Below are positions 6,491 through 12,525 of a stretch of DNA of 12,525 nucleotides, one piece after another. The stretch comes from an uncultured Lachnospiraceae bacterium (lineage in GTDB: Bacteria; Bacillota_A; Clostridia; Lachnospirales; Lachnospiraceae): contig CAMOFS010000014.1 in assembly GCA_946613735.1 (NCBI GenBank), positions 1 to 12,525 on the forward strand, read 5' to 3'. The notes under the pieces were generated by a model, which was given only the letters and a program-made list of their open reading frames with translations, was not told the DNA's origin and searched no databases. The stretch's first letter is position 1, and each line of letters opens with the position of its first letter. A program made the position numbers and the translations under genes.

Positions 6491-8352
6491 TATTTTATAC
6501 AAACTCCTGTATTGAAAACCTTACTGCCGCAGCCGGCGCAGCCATCCTTACAGTTTTTGGTGACTTTGGCGGCTTTGGCATTCTCCCATTCGCGGAGCAA
6601 AAAGCTCTTATTTACCTTGCAGTCAATAAAGTCCCAGGGGAAAAGCTCATCGTCAGGGCGCTCACGCATAATGTAGAAATCGCCGTCGATACCGCAGTCC
6701 GAAAAAGCCTGTTCCCATTTTGAAAGGTCAAAGAATTCTCCCCAAGCATCAAAAAGGCAGCCTGACTCATAGGCCTTAAGGATGACCTGGGATATCTTCC
6801 TGTCGCCCCTGGCAAAGATCCCTTCCAAAACAGTAACATCAGCCTGATGCCACTGGTACTTAAGGCTCTTTTTATTGAGCATCTCCTTCATGTGATCGTT
6901 GACTATCTTGGCCCGATGGAGATACTCTTCCTTGGGATACATCCTGGCCCACTGGAAGGGAGTAAAGGGCTTGGGTACAAAAAATGAAGTGCTCATGGTA
7001 ACCTGACAGCGTCCCTGACGGACATCCTTGGGGATGGTATCATAATAGAGCATGGCAATCTCGTCACCCAGCTCAGGGATGGCACGCATATCCTCCTCGG
7101 TCTCTGTGGGAAGGCCAAGCATGAAATACAGCTTTACCTTGTTCCAGCCGCCCAAAAAGGCCTCTCTGGAGCCATTTATTATATCATCATGGGATAGTCC
7201 CTTATTGATAACATCTCTCATCCTCTGACTTCCGGCCTCCGGAGCAAAGGTGATACTGGACTTCCTCACATCCTGGACCTTTTTCATCACATCCAGAGAA
7301 AAGTTGTCTATCCTAAGTGATGGCAGGGAGATGTTTACCTTTTGTTCATCACATTTTTCGATCAGATTATCCAAAAGCTCGGGAAGATGACTGTAATCAC
7401 TGGAGCTTAGGGATGAAAGGGATATCTCCTCATGTCCGCTGTTTTTAAGCATCTCGTTGGCATATCCCAAAAGCACCGAAAGGTCTCTCTCCCGCTTGGG
7501 TCTGTATATCATCCCGGCCTGGCAAAAACGGCAGCCCCTGATACAGCCTCTCATGATCTCAAGGGTCACACGATCCTGGATGGCCTGGACATGAGGTACA
7601 ACGGGCTTCATGGGATAAGCCGTATGATCCAGATCAACTACCACCTGACGTTCTACTTTTGTGGGAACATCATCATATAAGGGCTCAAATGAAGCCAGCG
7701 TACCATCGGGATTGTACTTTGGCTCATACAGCATAGGTACGTACATGCCGGGAATCTTGGAGGCCTCATGTAAAAACTCTGACCTGCTGTAGTGACCGCT
7801 ATTTTTCATTTTTATATAGAGGTCAAAAAGTGCATCATAGGAGGTCTCGCCCTCACCAATATAGATAATGTCAAAAAAGTCAGCAATGGGCTCCGGATTG
7901 TAGGTACAGGGACCTCCGGACATGATAATGGGCATATCATCCGTGCGATCAGCTGCCAATAGAGGAAGCCGGGACAGATCGATAAGCTGCAGGATATTGG
8001 TGTAGCACATCTCATACTGCAGTGTCATGCCTATAAAATCAAAGTCCTTAAGCGCATCCTGGCTTTCAAGAGCAAAAAGGGGGATACCCTCCTTTTTCAT
8101 AATGTCAGAAAGATCCGGCCAGGGTGAATAGACACGCTCGCACCAGATGTCGTCCCGCCTGTTGAACTGCTCATACAGTATCTGGATAGCCAGGTTGGAC
8201 ATGCCGATTTCATAGACATCAGGAAAACAGATAGCGTAGCGGATCGCCACGCTATCTGCGTCCTTAGCGATAGAATTAACTTCGTTACCGATATACCTGG
8301 CAGGCTTTTGGACCTGCATCAGGATATCGTCGGATAATGCTAGATTTCTCAT
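6490..8352 (-). CDS. B12-binding-type radical SAM protein (TIGR03960-like)
   Basis: Radical SAM enzyme of unknown reaction, paired with the DUF2344 protein that follows. Residues about 15-200 form a cobalamin-binding-like Rossmann region (PDVYEIGMSN, SGGP, GEGE). The usual DxHxxG motif reads DVYEIG (45-50), with Tyr in place of the cobalt-ligating His. The radical SAM core follows, with cluster cysteines C270, C274 and C277 in the motif GCIRGCRFC and a family-like QAGMIYRP. The C-terminus has a second CxxxCxxC (C601, C605, C608) plus C618, which could hold another metal or cluster. At 620 residues it is full length for the family. AGAGG precedes the ATG. It starts 27 bases after hisIE, so it may be co-transcribed with the his genes. 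Its stop abuts a repeat. The family call is from memory of motifs; the substrate is unknown. Confidence 0.88.
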   Translation of the reverse strand: MRNLALSDDILMQVQKPARYIGNEVNSIAKDADSVAIRYAICFPDVYEIGMSNLAIQILYEQFNRRDDIWCERVYSPWPDLSDIMKKEGIPLFALESQDALKDFDFIGMTLQYEMCYTNILQLIDLSRLPLLAADRTDDMPIIMSGGPCTYNPEPIADFFDIIYIGEGETSYDALFDLYIKMKNSGHYSRSEFLHEASKIPGMYVPMLYEPKYNPDGTLASFEPLYDDVPTKVERQVVVDLDHTAYPMKPVVPHVQAIQDRVTLEIMRGCIRGCRFCQAGMIYRPKRERDLSVLLGYANEMLKNSGHEEISLSSLSSSDYSHLPELLDNLIEKCDEQKVNISLPSLRIDNFSLDVMKKVQDVRKSSITFAPEAGSQRMRDVINKGLSHDDIINGSREAFLGGWNKVKLYFMLGLPTETEEDMRAIPELGDEIAMLYYDTIPKDVRQGRCQVTMSTSFFVPKPFTPFQWARMYPKEEYLHRAKIVNDHMKEMLNKKSLKYQWHQADVTVLEGIFARGDRKISQVILKAYESGCLFDAWGEFFDLSKWEQAFSDCGIDGDFYIMRERPDDELFPWDFIDCKVNKSFLLREWENAKAAKVTKNCKDGCAGCGSKVFNTGVCIK

Positions 8353-8379
8353 TTAAACCTCTTAAGATTACACCGGGAA

Positions 8380-9663
8380 TTATCGCTGCGCGAGCTCTCT
8401 GACCACGTCCTCCCAGGTGATACCTCTGTCGGCCATGAGCACCATCAGATGATACAAAAAGTCTGAAATCTCATAAACAGATTCCTCGGGGTTGGGATTC
8501 TTGGCTGCTATGATGATCTCGGAAGCTTCCTCTCCCACCTTCTTTAAGATCTTATCTAAACCCTTATCAAAAAGATAGTTGGTATAGCTGCCCTCCTTGG
8601 GATGCTCCTTGCGATCCATGATAACATCATACACATCCTCAAAGACCTTAAGGGGATTGCGCTCCACATATTCCTTTTTAACGATCTCATTGAAAAAGCA
8701 GCTGGGTGCTCCGGTATGGCAGGCGATGCCTCCAACCTGTGAGACCTTTGCCAAAAGGGTATCATAATCACAGTCAGCCGAAAGTGACTTGACATACTGG
8801 ATATGTCCACTGGTAAGTCCCTTTGTCCATAGCTCATTGCGGCTGCGGCTGTAATAGGTCATCTTACCGATACGCATGGTACGATGGAAGCTCTCCTCAT
8901 TCATATAAGCCATCATCAATACCTCATGGGTCTGATAATCCTGAACTATGCAGGGAACCAGTCCGTCAGGGCCGGGATTGAGGTCGCTCCATTTAAGCTT
9001 GGGCTCAAAATTATCCATCTTAATGCCACGGTCTGAAAGCACTGCCTTAAGGTTCATGATATCGGTATTGGGTGTATTGATAAATGCACCATAAATACCA
9101 CGGATCTTCTCAGAAGACAAAACACCTACTATCTCATCGATATTGGCGGTATTCTGCACAAGGATATAGGGAACCTCTGTCATATTCTCAAGGCCGCTCA
9201 AAAGATCATGGTTCATGATCAAAAGCTCATGAACACACTGGTTGATCATGTCCCCGTTTTTAAATAAAAAGTCCATGGTAGTGATGGATACCAGGATCTT
9301 TTCCTGACCGAAGCGTCTTGCTGCATCCTCCATCAGATCTACCGTGTAGGGCTTTGAACCATTAAGTACCACCTCTACACAACCTGCATATAAGAGCTTC
9401 TTAACGTCCTCCAAGCGATGGATATTACCGCCGCCGCAGGTCTTAATGTCAATATTGCGGTTGATCTCACGGATCGTAAGGATATTTTTTTCATGCTCCT
9501 CATCTTCATCAGACAGATCAAAGCATATTATCTTGTCTATGCCGGTGTCATCATACATATGCGCCAGCTCCAGCGCATCCATCTTTTCTTCCGGCTTTTC
9601 CGGATCCAAAAGAGCCATACCGTCCTTGATGTACATGCTGGCTACTATATTCTTATGTTCCAT
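8380..9663 (-). CDS. hisI: Trifunctional-looking HisIE with degenerate N-terminal HisF-like domain
   Basis: HisE hydrolyses phosphoribosyl-ATP and HisI opens the ring of phosphoribosyl-AMP (steps 2 and 3). The HisI domain (about 225-330) has the zinc/catalytic pattern DCDYDT (D297, C298, D299, D301), ACHTG (C315, H316) and SCFF (C322). The HisE domain (about 338-427) has KKVGEEASE and YEISDFLYH. Residues 1-220 resemble a HisF/HisA half-barrel-type TIM fold: IKDG at 12-15, GGG near 77-79, and [14 protein letters not shown]. However, the HisF catalytic Asp11 position is Tyr11 and the Asp130 position is Thr (about 128), so cyclase activity is not expected. GGAGGG lies upstream of the ATG. The HisIE assignment is firm; a structural or substrate-holding role for the N-terminal domain is inference. 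Confidence 0.93.
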   Translation of the reverse strand: MEHKNIVASMYIKDGMALLDPEKPEEKMDALELAHMYDDTGIDKIICFDLSDEDEEHEKNILTIREINRNIDIKTCGGGNIHRLEDVKKLLYAGCVEVVLNGSKPYTVDLMEDAARRFGQEKILVSITTMDFLFKNGDMINQCVHELLIMNHDLLSGLENMTEVPYILVQNTANIDEIVGVLSSEKIRGIYGAFINTPNTDIMNLKAVLSDRGIKMDNFEPKLKWSDLNPGPDGLVPCIVQDYQTHEVLMMAYMNEESFHRTMRIGKMTYYSRSRNELWTKGLTSGHIQYVKSLSADCDYDTLLAKVSQVGGIACHTGAPSCFFNEIVKKEYVERNPLKVFEDVYDVIMDRKEHPKEGSYTNYLFDKGLDKILKKVGEEASEIIIAAKNPNPEESVYEISDFLYHLMVLMADRGITWEDVVRELAQR

Positions 9664-9750
9664 TAAACTACCCTCCTATGGCTCCTAACCTTTGTTCGCC
9701 GAAAAAATCTTCCTGTGTGGACAAAAAAGCTCGGATACATACCTGATCAA

Positions 9751-10341
9751 TTATATACTCCCCTTTGTTGACAGAACTCCGCTGATCCTTGGATCTGTCG
9801 CTGTGGCGGCATCCAGGGCACGGGCGAAGCTTTTAAACATGGCCTCTATGATGTGGTGAGTATTATCACCGGATATCTGCCTTATGTGCAGGTTCATCAT
9901 GGCACTGTAGCTGATGGCATAGAAAAACTCCCTTACCATCTCGGTATCAAAATAACCTACACGCTCCATGGGAAAGCTGCCCTCAAAGCCTAAGTAAGGA
10001 CGGCCGCACAGATCAACTGCACACAAGATAAGCGCATCATCCATGGGGATGATAGTGCTCCCGTAACGAGTGACCCCTTTTTTGTCACCGAGGGCCTCTG
10101 CAATCGCCTGTCCTAAGACTATTCCCACATCCTCTATGGTGTGGTGGCAGTCCACATTAATATCTCCCTTGCAACTGACCTTTAGGTCAAAGAATCCGTG
10201 TCTGGCAAAGCTTAGGAGCATATGGTCAAAAAAGCCTATCCCCGTACTGACCTCTGCCTCACCGGTACCGTCAAGGTCTAACTTTATGACTATATCTGTT
10301 TCTTTTGTTTTTCTCTTTATCTCTGATATTCTTTCCCCCAT
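9751..10341 (-). CDS. hisB: Imidazoleglycerol-phosphate dehydratase
   Basis: Manganese-dependent dehydratase that converts imidazole glycerol phosphate to imidazole acetol phosphate. The 196-residue monofunctional form lacks the phosphatase domain of the enterobacterial bifunctional HisB. Family metal motifs are intact: FDHML (H40), DCHHTIED (H66, H67, E70) and THHIIEAMFK (H162, H163, E166, K170). The frame stays open upstream to a TTG at 10413, but those extra 24 codons translate the intergenic repeat (giving the tell-tale CHPERSEG). The ATG at 10341 instead has AAAGGAAA at good spacing, so it is the start. The gap to hisD is 109 bases and is mostly repeat. The histidinol-phosphate aminotransferase gene, hisC, which often lies between hisD and hisB, is not present. 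Confidence 0.96.
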   Translation of the reverse strand: MGERISEIKRKTKETDIVIKLDLDGTGEAEVSTGIGFFDHMLLSFARHGFFDLKVSCKGDINVDCHHTIEDVGIVLGQAIAEALGDKKGVTRYGSTIIPMDDALILCAVDLCGRPYLGFEGSFPMERVGYFDTEMVREFFYAISYSAMMNLHIRQISGDNTHHIIEAMFKSFARALDAATATDPRISGVLSTKGSI

Positions 10342-10359
10342 ATATTTTCCTTTCAAAAA

Positions 10360-10451
10360 CCCTTCGCTACGCTCAGGGTGACATGTAAAGTAGTGTTCAT
10401 CCTGAGCCTGCAACCTCCCCTGTCATCCTGAGGGCGAAGCCCGAAGGATCT
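10360..10451. repeat. Palindromic repeat between hisD and hisB
   Basis: Left arm cccttcgctacgctcagg (10360 onward, continuing gtgaca) is the imperfect inverse of the right arm tgtcatcctgagggcgaagc plus ccgaaggatct (10421-10451). A third partial copy, tcatcctgag, lies between at about 10398-10407. The right end is near-identical to that of the element at 6347-6490 and likewise touches a TAA stop, here that of hisD. In-frame read-through of it produces a spurious N-terminal extension on hisB. Confidence 0.8.
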
Positions 10452-11740
10452 TATTCGAATCTTACTGCAATCGAATTCGCATGTGCCGTAAGTCCCTCGC
10501 ACTCCGCAAAGGTCTCTATGGTCTCATGGATCTTTTCCAAAGCCTCCCTACTATATGATATTATACTCGATTTTTTGATAAAGTCATCTACTGAAAGTGC
10601 CGAAAAAAATCTTGCTGTACCATTGGTAGGTAAAACGTGGTTAGGACCTGCCATATAATCACCCAAGGGCTCCGAGGAATATGTTCCCAAAAAGATAGCT
10701 CCAGCGTGCTTAATACGGGTCATAACGGAGAAAGGATCTGCCGTTACTATCTCCAAATGCTCGGAAGCGATGGCATTTACCGCATCTATGGCAGATGACA
10801 TATCTGAAGCCACGAAAAGGTGTCCGTAATTCTCCAACGACTTTGTAATGATCTCCTTCCTGGAAAGTCCCTTTACAAACTTATCTATCTCGGCTGATAC
10901 CTTTTCGGCAAGATCCCTGCTTGTGGAAATAAGTATGGCGCTTGCCAGCTCATCATGTTCGGCCTGGGATAAAAGATCCGCCGCCACATATCTCGGATCA
11001 GCAGTCTCATCTGCCAGCACAAGGATCTCACTGGGTCCTGCTATGGAATCAATGCTAACATGTCCGAATACAGCTTTTTTTGCAAGAGCAACATAGATGT
11101 TGCCGGGGCCGGTGATCTTGTCCACCTTCTTTATGCTTTCAGTACCAAAGGCCATAGCAGCTATCGCCTGAGCACCGCCCACCTTGTATATAACATCCAC
11201 TCCAGCCTCATGAGCTGCTACCAAAGTGGAGGCCGGTACTTTTCCGTCACCGCTACAGGGGGTACACATATAGATATTCTCCACCCCCGCCACCTTTGCC
11301 GGTACCACGTTCATAAGAACCGACGAGGGATAAGCAGCCTTGCCGCCGGGTACATATACACCCACATTTTCCATGGGTGTAACCTTTTGACCCAGGATTA
11401 CGCCGTCATCAGAGCTTTCAAACCAACTATTTTGCTTTTGCTTCTCGTGAAAGCTTTTGATGTTTACTATGGCTTTTTTGATAACATCCAAAAGAGCCGG
11501 ATCAGCAGTGTCATAGGCTTCCTTTATCTCATCATCGGTGACCCGGAGGTTTTCAAAAGAAAGCTCTGCCTTATCAAATTTTTTAGTATACTCAAATACC
11601 GCCTCATCGCCACGGATACGGACGTCCTCCACTATATCCTTTACTGTGGACTCGTACTCGCCGTAGCTTGTGGGCGAACGCTTAAGCATTTTTTCCAAAA
11701 GGGAGTTAATGCTGTCTTTATCAAGTTTTTCGATTACCAT
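10451..11740 (-). CDS. hisD: Histidinol dehydrogenase
   Basis: Zinc- and NAD-dependent enzyme that oxidises L-histidinol through histidinal to L-histidine, the last two steps of the pathway. The 429-residue product is full length. Visible motifs are VPGGKAAYPSSVLMN (about 130-144), GGAQAIAAMAFGT (188-200), the ITGPGN segment and DSIAGPSEIL (231-240). The zinc ligand set is complete (Q259, H262, D361, H420), as is the catalytic E327-H328 pair in SEHLE. I chose the ATG at 11740, which has AGGAAG just upstream. A TTG five codons earlier lies inside the ribosome-binding region and overlaps the hisG stop, so it is unlikely. Eleven bases separate it from hisG, indicating one transcript. Its TAA stop directly abuts a palindromic repeat. 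Identification is secure. Confidence 0.97.
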   Translation of the reverse strand: MVIEKLDKDSINSLLEKMLKRSPTSYGEYESTVKDIVEDVRIRGDEAVFEYTKKFDKAELSFENLRVTDDEIKEAYDTADPALLDVIKKAIVNIKSFHEKQKQNSWFESSDDGVILGQKVTPMENVGVYVPGGKAAYPSSVLMNVVPAKVAGVENIYMCTPCSGDGKVPASTLVAAHEAGVDVIYKVGGAQAIAAMAFGTESIKKVDKITGPGNIYVALAKKAVFGHVSIDSIAGPSEILVLADETADPRYVAADLLSQAEHDELASAILISTSRDLAEKVSAEIDKFVKGLSRKEIITKSLENYGHLFVASDMSSAIDAVNAIASEHLEIVTADPFSVMTRIKHAGAIFLGTYSSEPLGDYMAGPNHVLPTNGTARFFSALSVDDFIKKSSIISYSREALEKIHETIETFAECEGLTAHANSIAVRFE

Positions 11741-11751
11741 AATTCTTCCTT

Positions 11752-12525
11752 TCAAATACTCTCAATCACATTTTTAAGGTCGGTGATGATCTTCGTGATC
11801 CGTTCATTCTCCATCTTCATGGAAACCTGGTTGACCACCATCCTTGCTGAAAGGGGTGCCACCTCCTCTAAGATGGTAAGCCCGTTTTCCCTTAAGGTAC
11901 TGCCGGTCTCCACTATATCAACTATAACTTCGGAAAGCCCTACTATGGGCGCTAACTCTATGGATCCGTTGAGCTTGATTATCTCAACTGTCTGTCCCTT
12001 TCTGTTGTTGAAATAGTTCTTGGCGATCCGGGGATACTTTGTGGCTACCCTGATAAGCTCCTGGTGCTTTAAGTATTCGGAAGCCTCCGGCGGACCACAC
12101 ACACACATCCTGCAGGCTCCAAAACCAAGGTCTAAGACCTCGTAGATATTCCTGCCCTCTTCAAGGATGGTATCCTCGCCGACTATGCCTATGTCAGCCG
12201 CACCATATTCAACATAGGTGGGAACATCGGGACCCTTTGCCAAAAAGAAACGTATCTTATGCTCTTCATTTACAAAGATTAGCTTTCTGGTATCCTTGTC
12301 CTTCATCTCATCGGCAAAGATACCGATCTTTTCAAAGTATTCCATTGCTTTTTTAGCAAGTCTTCCCTTGCCCAAGGCAACGGTAAGATAACGGTCTTCT
12401 TTTTTTGTCTCCTTATCATGTCCCTGGCCGGTATCAGCCATCACAAGGATATCTACTGATACAGCAAAGCCTACAGCACAGGCATCCTTGCCGAAATATC
12501 CCAAAAGCTTGTCATAACGCCCGCC
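11752..12525 (-). CDS. hisG: HisZ-HisG fusion: ATP phosphoribosyltransferase, regulatory plus catalytic parts (5' partial)
   Basis: First step of histidine synthesis: HisG condenses ATP with PRPP to give phosphoribosyl-ATP. Short-form HisG needs HisZ, a histidyl-tRNA-synthetase-like subunit, for activity and histidine feedback. The frame is open to the window edge and begins [12 protein letters not shown], followed by AVGFAVSVD, the class II synthetase motif 3 region at the end of HisZ. A charged linker (about 12440-12395) leads without a stop into a complete short HisG: ALGKGRL, then [13 protein letters not shown], and the PRPP loop [14 protein letters not shown] near the C-terminus. The only in-frame ATG near the junction (12441) has no Shine-Dalgarno sequence, so a single polypeptide is most likely. 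The HisG part is about 213 residues, normal for the short form. The stop lies 11 nt before hisD. The fusion is read directly; how HisZ is completed upstream is inference. Confidence 0.88.
   Translation of the reverse strand, partial: GGRYDKLLGYFGKDACAVGFAVSVDILVMADTGQGHDKETKKEDRYLTVALGKGRLAKKAMEYFEKIGIFADEMKDKDTRKLIFVNEEHKIRFFLAKGPDVPTYVEYGAADIGIVGEDTILEEGRNIYEVLDLGFGACRMCVCGPPEASEYLKHQELIRVATKYPRIAKNYFNNRKGQTVEIIKLNGSIELAPIVGLSEVIVDIVETGSTLRENGLTILEEVAPLSARMVVNQVSMKMENERITKIITDLKNVIESI

Noticed and set aside
9740..9775. TATAAT box on the minus strand before hisIE as an internal promoter
   Set aside because: The hexamer overlaps the hisB stop, but no acceptable -35 lies 16-18 bases upstream, so it is not called.
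10342..10413. N-terminal extension of hisB from a TTG
   Set aside because: The extra codons translate the intergenic repeat (CHPERSEG) and lack a good ribosome-binding site. The ATG at 10341 has one and matches the family start.
11060..12016. 318-codon open frame on the plus strand
   Set aside because: It is antisense to hisD and hisG, whose motifs are intact. The translation is low in complexity with no recognisable domain and no supporting start signal.

Overview
All twelve genes lie on the minus strand, so the window reads from 12525 down to 1. It looks like ordinary chromosome from a Gram-positive Clostridia member, probably Lachnospiraceae. The support is an L27 with the cleavable Firmicutes N-terminal extension beside its Prp protease, an L21 leader, the order rplU-prp-rpmA-obgE-yhbY, and the paired radical SAM/DUF2344 genes. 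The species cannot be fixed from sequence reading alone.

In transcription order the window holds: (1) a histidine-biosynthesis block, with an open HisZ-HisG fusion entering from the right edge, then hisD, hisB and a three-part HisF-like/HisI/HisE protein (12525-8380); (2) a B12-binding-type radical SAM protein and its DUF2344 partner (8352-5652); (3) an amino-acid ABC importer made of two fusion proteins (5627-2972); (4) a strong promoter, an L21 leader and rplU-prp-rpmA ending at an intrinsic terminator (2959-1873); (5) a foldable palindromic element, then obgE and yhbY (1864-35). hisC, hisH, hisA and hisF are absent here, so the pathway must be completed elsewhere.

No wholly unknown multi-gene system is visible. 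The most unusual features are protein architectures: a HisZ-HisG fusion, a HisF-like domain that has lost both catalytic aspartates and is joined to HisIE, a periplasmic-binding-type domain in circularly permuted order joined to its permease, and a GlnQ-like ATPase with a C-terminal domain resembling a degenerate anti-sigma/GHKL ATPase fold. The importer sits where related genomes usually carry rng. Three intergenic gaps hold repeats. Two are palindromic repeats abutting TAA stop codons after hisD and the radical SAM gene. The third is a cloverleaf-like 170-nt element before obgE, with a possible second copy at the left edge.
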